64,000 bases of DNA from Pontibacter cellulosilyticus (GCF_014306105.1 NZ_JACRVF010000002.1:456368-520367); one strand, 5' to 3'; numbered from the stretch's first letter, positions 9,251-18,492 are shown. Numbers and translations: made by a program. Notes: generated from the letters alone by a model not told the origin.

Positions 9251-10126
9251 CTACAAGTATAGGTTTGCAACAAGCATCAAAATAAAGGCTAAACTAATGC
9301 AGACAGAGGATATCTTGTTCATCAGCATCGTGTTTTTATAATTAACAACCTGCACATCCTTTAGCCCTCGCATTACCCATCCGGCAAAGAAGTACACGAT
9401 AGGTGCCGTGCAGATAAGGAAGATAACAATGTTCTGTAGTTGCTGCTGTGTAAAGTATAGCCAAAGTAAAAGCGCGCTACCTAGCAGCAAACTGACAGCT
9501 GCAAAAAGATAAGTACCCTTAATGCCTAGTATAAGGCTGAGGGTTCTGTCGCCACGGCGTGCATCTTCCTGGTGCTGGTAAATTTGTGTAAGGGGATAGG
9601 AGCCACAAAGGAATAGCGTACTCACCAATGCAAACCACACATTCGGTTGCTGTAGTACTTCAGCAGTAGTTAACCCCACACCTACCTGAACCATTAAAAA
9701 AGTAAATGCTCCCTGGAAAACCGTTACAACAAAAGTGCTAAGTATAGGATACTTTTTTAACCTGATACCCTCGTAACTGTATGCTTTGGAGATAAGCAAG
9801 TATAGAGCCACTAGTCCGGCAAAAAGCGGCGACAGCAGTAGCGCAAAGGCAACAGCCAGCACATCAAAGAGCAGCACTAGGTGCATCAACTCACGTGTTA
9901 CTTTTGGGGGATGCTCCAGACCTCCTATACTTTCCTCGTCGCGATCGTAGTACGAGTTATAGCCGTTGCTAGCGGGGTAAACAAGTACATGAAGTATAAA
10001 AAAGACCGCTAATGCACGCCATACATCAAAATGCTGTAGCGTACTCAGGGCAAACCAGAAGACAGGCATCAGGTACACCGAAAAGGGTATACGCAAAAGT
10101 ATAAGCGCACTTCGGTAGCTTTGCAT
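9251..10126 (-). CDS. UbiA-family prenyltransferase-like membrane protein
   Basis: A 291-aa polytopic membrane protein with about eight helices, matching the UbiA superfamily that attaches isoprenoid chains to aromatic or other acceptors. The first Asp-rich motif appears as NSYYDRDEE (about 57-65), a variant of N-D-x-x-D-x-x-x-D. The second is EDARRGDRTLS (about 182-192). Both bind the Mg-diphosphate of the prenyl donor. It lies between a methyltransferase gene (upstream) and a small membrane protein gene, all on the minus strand, which suggests a lipid or quinone modification set. The acceptor is unknown, and it is not clearly MenA or COX10. Confidence 0.8.
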   Translation of the reverse strand: MQSYRSALILLRIPFSVYLMPVFWFALSTLQHFDVWRALAVFFILHVLVYPASNGYNSYYDRDEESIGGLEHPPKVTRELMHLVLLFDVLAVAFALLLSPLFAGLVALYLLISKAYSYEGIRLKKYPILSTFVVTVFQGAFTFLMVQVGVGLTTAEVLQQPNVWFALVSTLFLCGSYPLTQIYQHQEDARRGDRTLSLILGIKGTYLFAAVSLLLGSALLLWLYFTQQQLQNIVIFLICTAPIVYFFAGWVMRGLKDVQVVNYKNTMLMNKISSVCISLAFILMLVANLYL

Positions 10127-10159
10127 TTTCGTTATAGGTTGTTAGTTATTTGTATTCAC

Positions 10160-10975
10160 TCAACCACTCACTTGCTCATTCACTTGTTCACTACCCTCCG
10201 GATAACCGATAAGATAAATCACATGTTTTCCCGGTCCTCCTCCTGTACGTCCTGCCTTCCAGATATATTTTGCGCCCTTTACTTGTTTAGCAAGGCTCAT
10301 AAGCTTTTTAGGTGGATAAATGCGGAGCAGTGAAACGGTGCCATCCCATAAAATGCCAATTGGTATCAAAGGTATAATATAGGTAAAGAAAAGCCTGCTC
10401 AGTTTAAATGGTCTGATAAAGGGGGTTACAAGTATAATTACAATCGGGAAGGTGATCCAAAGTAGCAGCAGCTCTGTCCAGCTTTTCTTAGCACCCTCAA
10501 ATATCCCAATGGCAGCTTTTTTATCTACAGCATCCTGAAGTATATTTTGAGCTATGTGGGGCGGGAAGTGATGGAAGGAAGAGAAGATGGTGCGCACCCC
10601 ATGCAGTTGATCAGGCACGGCTAGTGCGTTAACAGGTTCTGGCACAAAGGTAATGGTACCCTTCGATTCGTTGTATAGGTACTCATAAGCATCTAAGTTG
10701 GGGTAAAGATCTGTTAATGTTACCCTCACGGGCACTCCCATACGCTTGCTAAGTGCAGCGCGAATACCGGCTATGCCGCCCCCGGCCCCTGAACAGAGGT
10801 CGGTAATGTGCTGCTGTTGCGTTTTCATCAAAAGCTCCTCCAGCAAAGGCAAGGCTGCCTCATAGGTAGAAAGTGTACTGATCATGAAGCGCAGGTAGTC
10901 CTGCATGCCCTGCCGCACCACATGCGGAAACCACTGCTGGTCTTCGAGCTCGAAAAGTTGAAGGCGGATATTCAA
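10160..10975 (-). CDS. class I SAM-dependent methyltransferase-like protein with membrane segment
   Basis: 271 aa. The segment ITDLCSGAGGGIAGIRAAL (about 57-75) is the SAM-binding loop of a Rossmann methyltransferase, and LTDLYPNLDAYEYL is the acidic strand-2 region. Unusually, a long hydrophobic stretch (about 168-190, WTELLLLWITFPIVIILVTPF) and a second near 195-215 suggest membrane association. A His-rich strand (FSSFHHFPPH) sits where the catalytic loop would be. The start is TTG. It precedes the UbiA-type gene by about 33 bp, so the two may modify the same lipid. The substrate is unknown. Confidence 0.78.
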   Translation of the reverse strand: MNIRLQLFELEDQQWFPHVVRQGMQDYLRFMISTLSTYEAALPLLEELLMKTQQQHITDLCSGAGGGIAGIRAALSKRMGVPVRVTLTDLYPNLDAYEYLYNESKGTITFVPEPVNALAVPDQLHGVRTIFSSFHHFPPHIAQNILQDAVDKKAAIGIFEGAKKSWTELLLLWITFPIVIILVTPFIRPFKLSRLFFTYIIPLIPIGILWDGTVSLLRIYPPKKLMSLAKQVKGAKYIWKAGRTGGGPGKHVIYLIGYPEGSEQVNEQVSG

Positions 10976-11042
10976 TACCTTATTTTTTATTTAAAGTACT
11001 GAACACCCGCTTTAAAAGTTGTCAGCTATAGTGCAGCCAGAG

Positions 11043-11549
11043 TTAAAGTATAAGTCCGTTCGCTCCGGCACCTACTGTAAGTCCGTCGCCGGTGTTGCTG
11101 AATAGCTGCCAATACTCATCTGCTGGTGTCTCCGGATCGGGAAGAACAGAAAGCAATGTGCCATCGCTGAAGTATAGCATCAAGGTATAATCCTGCTGCT
11201 GTTCGATGCGCTCCACCACTAGGTTTGGGTTATCGTTAGTAAGCTGCATTAGGCGCTGATCGCTCAGGCTGGAGCCGGGCTTCTTCCAATCCCAGACAGG
11301 AGTAGGCAGGCCAGCCTCACGTTTGCGGATATAAACCTCGCTGTGCTTTATACTCTGGCCATCGGGTAACTGCACCTGCCATGGGCAATTTACTGCCAGT
11401 GTTATTTCTCCAACATCTAGCACAAGACCCTGAGGGGTAGTGTAATACGTATTTCCGAAATGGAAATACTGCACAGCTTCGCTGCGTGTTGTCTTATACA
11501 AGGGTAAGCCGATAAGTCTGTCAAAAGCCTGCTGAAGAGTCTGCGCCAT
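11043..11549 (-). CDS. hypothetical protein
   Basis: A 168-aa soluble protein without a signal peptide that I do not recognise. It is mostly beta-rich, with many short strands (FHFGNTYYTTPQGLVLDVGEI) and acidic turns. Nothing catalytic stands out. It lies about 70 bp upstream of the methyltransferase-UbiA pair on the same strand, but far enough that co-transcription is uncertain. It is divergently oriented from the PBP1A gene. Confidence 0.65.
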   Translation of the reverse strand: MAQTLQQAFDRLIGLPLYKTTRSEAVQYFHFGNTYYTTPQGLVLDVGEITLAVNCPWQVQLPDGQSIKHSEVYIRKREAGLPTPVWDWKKPGSSLSDQRLMQLTNDNPNLVVERIEQQQDYTLMLYFSDGTLLSVLPDPETPADEYWQLFSNTGDGLTVGAGANGLIL

Positions 11550-11668
11550 CGTTGTTCAATTTTATACTTGCTAAGGCAAAGATAGTCAGGTGTATTAAAA
11601 CTAGCGGCTATTTACACACCATTGATCAAGTTTTTGATATTATCCCCGAAGATGTTGGGTACAAAAGG

Positions 11669-11676
11669 TATATTTG
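11669..11676 (+). promoter_or_regulatory. putative Bacteroidota -7 element for the PBP1A gene
   Basis: TATATTTG matches the TAnnTTTG consensus recognised by the Bacteroidota primary sigma factor. It lies about 60 nt before the ATG at 11735. No TTG is found at the usual 17-23 nt spacing upstream, so the -33 part is weak. Confidence 0.35.
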
Positions 11677-11734
11677 CACTCGTTTTAATCATCTGAAACG
11701 GGAATTTTAAGAGGCTCGCCTCTGTTTGATAGCA

Positions 11735-14065
11735 ATGCTGAAGGAGCAAATAGAAATAGAGAAACCGAAGAGGTCAGTATACAAAGGAATAGTTAGATTT
11801 ATCTGGAAAGGCTTTTTTCTAGGCTTTGCCTTTGTTGTGTTGTACCTGCTGTGCGTAGAGCACAATGTGCTTTACCTGTTCGGGTCATCGCCGAGCCTGG
11901 ATAAACTGGAGAACCCCCGCTCTGACCAGGCATCTGAACTTTATACTTCGGATGGTGAGCTTATTGGTAAGTACTTCCAAGAGAACCGCAGCCCTGTAGG
12001 CTACAATAAAATGTCGCCGATGCTGATTAAGGCCTTGGTTGCTACCGAGGACGTGCGTTTCTATGACCATGCCGGCATTGACCCTGAAGCCATTGCATCG
12101 GCTGTATATGGCAGCTTGAAAGGCGATGCCCGTGGAGCCAGTACCATTACACAACAGCTAGCTAAAAACCTATACAAGACCAGAACCAAAGACACAAAAG
12201 GTGTGCTGGGCCATATACCCGGTCTAAATATTGTTATCGCAAAAACCAAAGAATGGTTAACGGCTATTAAGCTGGAGCAACGTTATACAAAAGACGAGAT
12301 CCTGGCAATGTACCTGAATACGGTGGATTTCGGTTCGAACTCCTTCGGAATAAAGGTAGCCTCTAAAACTTTCTTCAACACATCCCCGGACAGCCTAAAA
12401 GTTGAGCAGGCAGCCGTATTGGTGGGTTTGCTAAAAGCGCCTACTTATTACAGCCCCCGTTTTAACCCCGAAAATGCTACCCGCCGCCGCAATGTGGTGC
12501 TGGCCCAAATGGCAAAGTATAATTACCTGCCGCAAGCCAAAGCCGACTCGCTGAGCCAACTGCCGCTGGTGCTGGATTACAAAGTAGAAAACCATTACGA
12601 CGGCCCTGCTACCTACTTTAGAGGTGCTGTGGCAGACTACCTGCAGGAGTGGTGCAAGCAGAACGGCTATGACCTGTACCGCGACGGTTTAAAAGTATAT
12701 ACTACCATCGATTCCAGAATGCAGAAGCATGCCGAAGAGGCTATGCAGGAGCATATGCGCAATCTGCAGCGCCGCTTCGATAATCACTGGAAAGGCCGCA
12801 ACCCTTGGGTAGACGAAAACGACAAAGAAATACCGGGCTTCATTGAAGAAACCATTAAGCGTACGTCCTACTACCAGCGCCTCAAGAAAAAGCATGGTAA
12901 TGATGTTGCCGCCATTAACCGTGAGCTGAACACGCCGCGCAAGATGATGGTGTTTACCTGGGAGAACCCTGAGATGGAGAAGGAAGTAACCATGAGCCCA
13001 CTGGACTCGCTGGCTTATTACAAGCACTTCCTGCACGGTGGTATGATGACAATGGATCCATTTACTGGGCAAATTAAAGCCTGGGTGGGTGGTATCAACT
13101 TTAAGTATTTTAAGTATGACCACGTAAAGCAGGCGCGTCGCCAGCCGGGGTCTACGTTTAAGCCATTTGTATATGTAGCTGCCATCGATAACGGCTACTC
13201 GCCATGCGATAAGATTGTAGACAAGCGCATCACCATTAACTATGTAGAGAATGGGGAGAAGAAGTCATGGTCGCCTACCAATGCCGATTGGCAGTATACC
13301 GGTGCCCCCATGACGCTTCGCCGCGCTATGGGTAAATCAGTAAACTCTGTAACAGCCCAATTAACCGAAACTATAGGTTGGGAGACGGTAGTAAAGTATG
13401 CTAAGCGTTTGGGTATAAACAGTCCGCTACAATCGGTACCATCTATTGGGTTAGGTCCTAGCGATGTATCTATCTTTGATATGGTAGGTGCTTACAGCAC
13501 TTTCCCGAACCACGGTTTTTATACAAAGCCTATGTTTATTACCCGCATCGAAGACCGTAACGGTAACCTGATACACCAGTTTATGCCAAGGCAAAAGAAG
13601 GTGCTAAGCGAAGAAACGGCTTTCCTGATGATGCACATGCTAAAAGGCGGTATTGAGGAGCCAGGTGGTACGTCTCAGGCACTTTGGGAGTACGACCTCT
13701 GGAAAGGAAATGAGATTGGTGGTAAAACGGGTACAACCTCTAACCACTCCGACGGATGGTTTATGGGTGTTACCAAAGACCTTGTAACAGGTGTTTGGGT
13801 TGGCGGCGAAGACAGAAGTATACATTTCAGGACGTCGCAGCTAGGAGAGGGTTCTAAAACAGCTCTACCTGTGTTTGGTCTTTATATGGAGCGTATCTAT
13901 AAAGATGAAGCGTTAGGTTATACAATGGGGCGTTTCCCGGGACCTACTGTTAAGATCAATAAAAAGTATAACTGTACTACAGTGCTGCCAAAAACTACAG
14001 TACCAGACTCTGCTGCTGTAGACTCGGTGCTGGAGATACTTAACCTTGGCGGTGATTTGTTCTAG
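11735..14065 (+). CDS. bifunctional penicillin-binding protein 1A (transglycosylase/transpeptidase)
   Basis: About 776 aa from the ATG at 11735; a TTG three codons upstream would also work. It polymerises and cross-links peptidoglycan in the periplasm. One N-terminal membrane anchor (about 27-48) is followed by the GT51 domain with the catalytic EDVRFYDHAG motif (about 104) and RGASTITQQLAKNLY. The transpeptidase domain has the S-x-x-K in GSTFKPF (about 471), the S-x-N in KSVNSV (about 534) and KTGTTSNHSDGWF (about 663). Length and motif order are normal for class A PBPs. A strong terminator follows. Confidence 0.96.
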   Translation: MLKEQIEIEKPKRSVYKGIVRFIWKGFFLGFAFVVLYLLCVEHNVLYLFGSSPSLDKLENPRSDQASELYTSDGELIGKYFQENRSPVGYNKMSPMLIKALVATEDVRFYDHAGIDPEAIASAVYGSLKGDARGASTITQQLAKNLYKTRTKDTKGVLGHIPGLNIVIAKTKEWLTAIKLEQRYTKDEILAMYLNTVDFGSNSFGIKVASKTFFNTSPDSLKVEQAAVLVGLLKAPTYYSPRFNPENATRRRNVVLAQMAKYNYLPQAKADSLSQLPLVLDYKVENHYDGPATYFRGAVADYLQEWCKQNGYDLYRDGLKVYTTIDSRMQKHAEEAMQEHMRNLQRRFDNHWKGRNPWVDENDKEIPGFIEETIKRTSYYQRLKKKHGNDVAAINRELNTPRKMMVFTWENPEMEKEVTMSPLDSLAYYKHFLHGGMMTMDPFTGQIKAWVGGINFKYFKYDHVKQARRQPGSTFKPFVYVAAIDNGYSPCDKIVDKRITINYVENGEKKSWSPTNADWQYTGAPMTLRRAMGKSVNSVTAQLTETIGWETVVKYAKRLGINSPLQSVPSIGLGPSDVSIFDMVGAYSTFPNHGFYTKPMFITRIEDRNGNLIHQFMPRQKKVLSEETAFLMMHMLKGGIEEPGGTSQALWEYDLWKGNEIGGKTGTTSNHSDGWFMGVTKDLVTGVWVGGEDRSIHFRTSQLGEGSKTALPVFGLYMERIYKDEALGYTMGRFPGPTVKINKKYNCTTVLPKTTVPDSAAVDSVLEILNLGGDLF

Positions 14066-14080
14066 TAAAGTATAAAGTAT

Positions 14081-14126
14081 AAAACAGAAGCGGCCTGCTA
14101 AAGTATAGCAGGCCGCTTCTGTTTTA
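14081..14126. terminator. bidirectional terminator after the PBP1A gene
   Basis: A perfect 20-bp stem (14081-14100 with 14106-14125) with a 5-nt loop AAGTA is flanked by A and T runs. It lies between convergent genes ending at 14065 and 14141. The over-represented AAGTATA heptamer spans the loop and the right arm. Confidence 0.85.
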
Positions 14127-14140
14127 TGTGTTCAGGAGTG

Positions 14141-15052
14141 TTAGCTTGGTTTGTAAAACGACTCAAGTGCTTCCTCCAGGTAGTTATACTCAAAAGTAAA
14201 ACCAGTCTGCATTACTTTGTTGGCACTAACACGCTGGCTGGCCAATACTACCTCACTCATTTCTCCCATCATCAAGTTTAAAGCAAAGGCGGGAACATTT
14301 GGCAAAACAAGTGGCTTGTGCATCACTTCCGCTAATTCTTTTGTAAACTCTTGGTTGGTTACCGGGTGTGGTGCCACGGCATTGTAAACACCTTCAAACT
14401 GGGTGTCTTCTATGGCTCGTATAAACAGCCTGCAAGCATCATCTATATGAACCCAGGACATATACTGTTTGCCAGAACCGAGTGGAGCACCAGCAAGCAT
14501 TTTGACAGGTTTGGCAATCTGGGGCAATGCACCTCCCTTATCACTTAATACAATGCCCAACCTGAAGATAACTGTTCGCAGGTCGAGTTCACGCATTTGC
14601 CATGCGGCATCTTCCCAGGCTTTGCAAACTTCTGCGAGAAAATCATCTGCATAGCTGCTTTCCTCAGATACCAGCCTATCGCCGGAGTCTCCATAAATGC
14701 CGATAGCCGATGCCGAGATAAACCCTTTTACGTGGTGCTCGCTTTGGCTTAGGCACTTATGTAACAGCTTAATACTTTCTACGCGGCTGTTTATTATTTC
14801 CTTTTTTCGCTCTTCAGACCACTTTTCATCTGCTACGCTGGCCCCGGCCAGATTAATGATGTAATCGGCATAAGACACAGCGTTATCATCAATGTATCCT
14901 TTTGCAACATCCCATTTAAAGGTCTTGTAGCTGGATACTTTGTTGGGGTTACGGCTCAGGTGTGCCACTTCATAACCCAGGTCTATCAGCATTTCAGACA
15001 GGCGCATGCCTATCAACCCTGATCCACCTGTAATAAGTATTTTACCTGGCAT
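14141..15052 (-). CDS. TIGR01777-type NAD(P)-binding epimerase (SDR39U1 family)
   Basis: A 303-aa extended short-chain dehydrogenase. The N-terminus KILITGGSGLIGMRL holds the G-x-x-G-x-x-G nucleotide loop. YIINLAGASVADEKWSEERK (about 65-84) and SASAIGIYGDSGD (about 114-126) are characteristic of the TIGR01777/SulA-like cell-division-inhibitor-annotated family. The C-terminus carries the DUF1731-type end (PNVPAFALNLMMGEMSEVVL). The substrate is unknown; the family is widespread and the old name SulA is not functional evidence here. Confidence 0.9.
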   Translation of the reverse strand: MPGKILITGGSGLIGMRLSEMLIDLGYEVAHLSRNPNKVSSYKTFKWDVAKGYIDDNAVSYADYIINLAGASVADEKWSEERKKEIINSRVESIKLLHKCLSQSEHHVKGFISASAIGIYGDSGDRLVSEESSYADDFLAEVCKAWEDAAWQMRELDLRTVIFRLGIVLSDKGGALPQIAKPVKMLAGAPLGSGKQYMSWVHIDDACRLFIRAIEDTQFEGVYNAVAPHPVTNQEFTKELAEVMHKPLVLPNVPAFALNLMMGEMSEVVLASQRVSANKVMQTGFTFEYNYLEEALESFYKPS

Positions 15053-15177
15053 AGTTTTAATTTAGAATAATAAATATAGAAATGATCCTATACGTATACA
15101 AGCGCATAAGGTGTTTTATCTACAGCCAAATACTTTACAAAGTGCTTGAACTACAGCATTAAAAGGGATAGTGCCTG

Positions 15178-15840
15178 CTACTTTTTGCGGATATGCGCCA
15201 GGAATTCGTTTCGGAAATGATCTTCCTGAAACAAGCCCGAATATTCTGCTGTGATGGTGCTGCTGGTGACATCGTTTACGCCACGGCTCATAACGCACAA
15301 GTGATCTGCCTCTATCATTACAGCCACGTTCTCAGTTCTGAGCGCCTGCTTCAGCTCATTAGCAATCTGCATGGTAAGGCGTTCCTGCACCTGTGGGCGG
15401 CGAGCATAATACTGCACAATGCGGTTAAGCTTGGAAAGGCCAATTACATGCTCATTAGGCACATAGGCTACATGAGCTTTGCCGATGATAGGTACAAAGT
15501 GATGCTCACAAGAAGAGTAAACGGTAATGTCGCGCTCAACAAGCATATGGTTATACTTGTACTTGTTCTCGAAGCGTCGGATGGTTGGTTTGTTGTCTGG
15601 GTGAAGACCGTGGAAGATCTCCTTCACATACATTTTAGCAACACGATGCGGCGTTCCTTTCAGGCTGTCGTCTGTCAGGTCCAGGCCAAGCGTATGCATG
15701 ATTTGCTCAAAATGCTTTTCTATGATGGCTATCTTCTGGCTGTCAGATAAGTCAAAAGCATCGGCGCGCAAAGGTGTCTCCAATGAACTCAGGATGTGGT
15801 CATCCATTTCTTCGTCGTGGGTCCAGTCCTGATTATCCAT
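15178..15840 (-). CDS. folE: GTP cyclohydrolase I
   Basis: About 220 aa from the Met at 15840; an upstream Met at 15870 would add ten residues. The enzyme opens GTP to 7,8-dihydroneopterin triphosphate, the first step to folate and pterins. The zinc and catalytic site is visible in SSCEHHFVPIIGKAHVAY (about 105-122) and in ADHLCVMSRGV near 184-194. The start at 15840 reduces the overlap with the preceding pterin synthase gene from 38 nt to 8 nt, so it is preferred. The partner folB lies at 34025 in this window. Confidence 0.95.
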   Translation of the reverse strand: MDNQDWTHDEEMDDHILSSLETPLRADAFDLSDSQKIAIIEKHFEQIMHTLGLDLTDDSLKGTPHRVAKMYVKEIFHGLHPDNKPTIRRFENKYKYNHMLVERDITVYSSCEHHFVPIIGKAHVAYVPNEHVIGLSKLNRIVQYYARRPQVQERLTMQIANELKQALRTENVAVMIEADHLCVMSRGVNDVTSSTITAEYSGLFQEDHFRNEFLAHIRKK

Positions 15841-16240
15841 TGTATTCAACAAAGTTTCTTTCTGTTTCATAAAGTACTACGGCCAGCTCAAGGCTAGCGT
15901 CAATTTTAGGGCGGAGTTTGTTCCAAATAACCACTGCAATGTTTTCTGCAGTAGGGTTAAGCTTTGCAAACTCTTCTGTATCCAGGTTCAGGTTTTTGTG
16001 GTCAAACTTAGCGATCACTTCTTCCTGCACCAGGGTACTTAACTTTTTCATGTCGTACACATACCCTGTATCCGGATCTACAGCACCTGTAAGCTTTACG
16101 ATAAGCTCATAGTTATGCCCATGATAATTAGGGTTGTTGCACTTCCCGAAAAAGTTATCGTTCTGCTCGTTGGTCCAGGCTGGGTTATACAGCCGGTGGG
16201 CAGCGTTAAAGTGTTCTTTTCGGCAAACGGTTACTCTCAT
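15833..16240 (-). CDS. queD: 6-pyruvoyl-tetrahydropterin synthase / 6-carboxytetrahydropterin synthase homologue
   Basis: About 135 aa from the Met at 16240, which matches the usual family start MRVTVCRKEHFNAAHRL; an upstream Met would add eight residues. The zinc-binding histidines are in HFNAAH and NYHGHNY, and the catalytic Cys is in GKCNNPNYHGH. The C-terminus has the conserved Glu in LYETERNFVEY. The enzyme converts dihydroneopterin triphosphate, the FolE product, either to 6-carboxytetrahydropterin for queuosine or to a pyruvoyl-pterin. Overlap with folE shows that the two are translated together. Confidence 0.92.
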   Translation of the reverse strand: MRVTVCRKEHFNAAHRLYNPAWTNEQNDNFFGKCNNPNYHGHNYELIVKLTGAVDPDTGYVYDMKKLSTLVQEEVIAKFDHKNLNLDTEEFAKLNPTAENIAVVIWNKLRPKIDASLELAVVLYETERNFVEYNG

Positions 16241-16451
16241 AGTGTCAGCAACAACCTTATACAACTTATGTTTTACCAGGCGTAAAGTCTTTACTTATTA
16301 GCGTTGGCTATAAGCTTACAAAGTTACGCGCTGCTATTTCTAATCCCAAACCAAATTTTCGCTAAATTAATCCCCTTATAGCCTCTGAATATCAGGCTGA
16401 TTACTTATTTTCGTAATCATATCACACAAATCACTAAAGTCAAACACAGGA

Positions 16452-17150
16452 ATGAGAACAGTTTTACTTGTAATGCTATTAATGGTGGCCGGTATTTGCC
16501 AGGCGCAGCAGGTTAAGGTAGAGGAGACAGAGCAAACAGTAAATGGCGTTATGCGCCGTGGGCAGCAGCTTACTGTACAGCTCGACCCGAAGTTTGTAGA
16601 AAAATACTGGAAAGACCACTTGGGTAATAAGGCTGGAAAAGTAAAGTATAACAAAGGTATTTATACTATCGAGAGCGCCGTTATTGATACTATCAGCAAC
16701 AAACCGATGCGTGTACTGTCTACGGTAGGCAGTGGTACAAACGGCAGCTTTGTTTGGTGGAGCCTGGATATGGGTGTGGCTTATGTAGACAAGAGTGCAA
16801 CGCCGCAGGAGTATGCCGCTGCCGAGAACTTTATGCGCGGCTTTGCCCGCAAAGTATACCGCGAAGATGTACTGCGCCAGATTAACGAGGCTGAAGAGGT
16901 GCTACGCGCCACCAAGTTGGAGCAGGACCGCGTAGTAAAGCAGGCAAATGACATACAGCTGAACATTGAAAAGAATAAAAAGCGCAAGCAGGAACTGGAG
17001 GCAGAACTTGTGCGCAATGGCAATGATTTAAAGCAGCTGGAGCAGGAAGTTGTGAACAACCAGACACAGCAGGAGGTAAGCCGCCAGCGTGTGCAGGATA
17101 TGGAGAAAGCAGTTGAGGCTGTAAGAGCAAAGCTGCTGCAGATAAAATAA
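16452..17150 (+). CDS. secreted coiled-coil protein, unknown function
   Basis: A 232-aa protein with a clear signal peptide (MRTVLLVMLLMVAGICQAQQ). The globular part (about 20-140) is of no known family; a long coiled coil follows (about 145-232), rich in Glu, Lys, Gln and Leu heptads such as EQDRVVKQANDIQLNIEKNK. It is probably periplasmic. The gene stands alone and ends in a T-rich terminator. It is divergent from the pterin genes. Confidence 0.72.
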   Translation: MRTVLLVMLLMVAGICQAQQVKVEETEQTVNGVMRRGQQLTVQLDPKFVEKYWKDHLGNKAGKVKYNKGIYTIESAVIDTISNKPMRVLSTVGSGTNGSFVWWSLDMGVAYVDKSATPQEYAAAENFMRGFARKVYREDVLRQINEAEEVLRATKLEQDRVVKQANDIQLNIEKNKKRKQELEAELVRNGNDLKQLEQEVVNNQTQQEVSRQRVQDMEKAVEAVRAKLLQIK

Positions 17151-17174
17151 GGTTTAGAAAGAACTAAGCTATAC

Positions 17175-17227
17175 TTACGCTGATTGGTTGGAGTGCTAAG
17201 GCTCCTATCGGTCAGCGTAATTTTTTT
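17175..17227 (+). terminator. intrinsic terminator of the coiled-coil gene
   Basis: An imperfect 19-bp stem (17175-17193 with 17202-17220) is followed by seven T residues, 25 nt after the stop at 17150. Confidence 0.75.
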
Positions 17228-17272
17228 GTTCAGTTATAGACTAAGAGTTGCTTAAATATCCTAAAATTCCGC

Positions 17273-17857
17273 CTACAGCTTCATCCAGCGCAATATTTCT
17301 TTGTCGGCAAATCTCTCGTTGCGCCAGGCTACAAATTTAGTATCATCTGTTTGGCTGGAGTTTACAAACCACTCCTTAAGTATAGTTTGTGCAGCAGGGT
17401 ATTTTCTTGAGAAGGTTGCCAGTGTGGTAGCATCTATGGTGCGCTCACTAGGTCTTGCCGGTACTGCTATCACTACAGGTTTGATCTCTCCGTTTGTCTC
17501 TAACTGCATTATACCCAACGCTACCACTTCCATAACTGTACCAGCCTCTGCACGCTCCGACATAACAAGTATAGGTAAGCTATCGCCATTCTTATCTATC
17601 TCTGTAGAGGGTATAAATCCATAGTTACCCGGGTAGGGGAGGAACTCCACTTTCTGTTCTCTGCCAGCGCTTTTCACACTTACAAACTCCTGCGTACCAC
17701 GATCATACTTCACCTGTTTGCTGTTTCCGGCTGGCACTTCTATTACAGCCTGTAGTTGCCTGGTACCTGTGTAGGTTGGCAGGTTAGCATAGTCGGTTTT
17801 ACAGCTGGTAAACAAAAGTATACTTACAAGTAAGATAGTATAGCGGAGATGCATCAT
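17273..17857 (-). CDS. inorganic-pyrophosphatase-like lipoprotein, active site eroded
   Basis: A 194-aa protein with a lipoprotein signal (LLVSILLFTSCKTD), so it should sit in the envelope. The body resembles family I soluble pyrophosphatases: the beta-barrel parts EVPAGNSKQVKYDR and PYPGNYGFIPST align well. The metal-binding motif D-G-D-P-x-D is here NGDSLPILV, and the later D-x-x-x-x-D region (LETNGEIKPVVIAVP) lacks the expected Asps. It is therefore probably a non-catalytic or altered member. Annotating it as a working inorganic diphosphatase would be unsafe. Confidence 0.8.
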   Translation of the reverse strand: MMHLRYTILLVSILLFTSCKTDYANLPTYTGTRQLQAVIEVPAGNSKQVKYDRGTQEFVSVKSAGREQKVEFLPYPGNYGFIPSTEIDKNGDSLPILVMSERAEAGTVMEVVALGIMQLETNGEIKPVVIAVPARPSERTIDATTLATFSRKYPAAQTILKEWFVNSSQTDDTKFVAWRNERFADKEILRWMKL

Positions 17858-17912
17858 AGGTAGTATGGGGGGATTTGTGCTTTCGCTTTAGGCAGGGTAA
17901 TGTATAAATAAA

Positions 17913-17941
17913 AAAGAGGAGCTGCGTAAACAGCTCCTCTT
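17913..17941 (-). terminator. terminator of the rpsP-rplS operon
   Basis: An 11-bp perfect stem (AAGAGGAGCTG, 17913-17923 with 17931-17941) is preceded on the plus strand by an A-run, which reads as a T-run after the minus-strand hairpin. It lies about 40 nt past the rplS stop. Confidence 0.75.
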
Positions 17942-17979
17942 CACTAAAACTACGGAAAAATTTATGAAAACAGGTATTC

Positions 17980-18333
17980 TTATCTTCTTTCTTTGATACG
18001 AGCTGCTTTTCCAGAAAGACCTCTTAGATAGTATAGTCTTGCTCTTCTTACTTTACCTCTTCTCACTAGTTCGATTTTCTCGATAGCTGGAGAAAGAAGT
18101 GGGAAAATACGCTCAAGGCCGATCTGATTAGATACTTTTCTAACAGTAAATGTTTCGCCGTTAGTGTTTACGTTTTTACGCTGAATCACAACGCCCTGGA
18201 ACTGCTGGATACGCTCTTTGTTACCTTCACGGATTCTTACGTGGATATTGATTGTATCACCCGCCTGGAAAGATGGGAAAGAGGCGCGCTTGTCAGTAGA
18301 TTCCTGCTCAATAAATTTAATTAACTCGCTCAT
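17980..18333 (-). CDS. rplS: 50S ribosomal protein L19
   Basis: 117 aa, the normal size for bL19, which bridges the two ribosomal subunits. Family blocks [20 protein letters not shown] (about 21-40) and [20 protein letters not shown] (about 44-63) are present, and the C-terminus is basic ([13 protein letters not shown], near 95-107). It closes the classical rpsP-rimM-trmD-rplS gene order, with about 160 bp separating it from trmD, and a terminator follows. Confidence 0.97.
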   Translation of the reverse strand: MSELIKFIEQESTDKRASFPSFQAGDTINIHVRIREGNKERIQQFQGVVIQRKNVNTNGETFTVRKVSNQIGLERIFPLLSPAIEKIELVRRGKVRRARLYYLRGLSGKAARIKERR

Positions 18334-18492
18334 GATGGCTATTTTCTTAAAGTATCTTCTTCAAAATTCGGACTGCAAAGATATGTAATTATTTATTACA
18401 TAAGAACATTTGCAGAAAAAAAATATAGTTTTTTGCTGCCATCGCTAAAAAATTGGTGCAAAGGCAGTTGTAAAGTATAAATAAGCTGGTGC

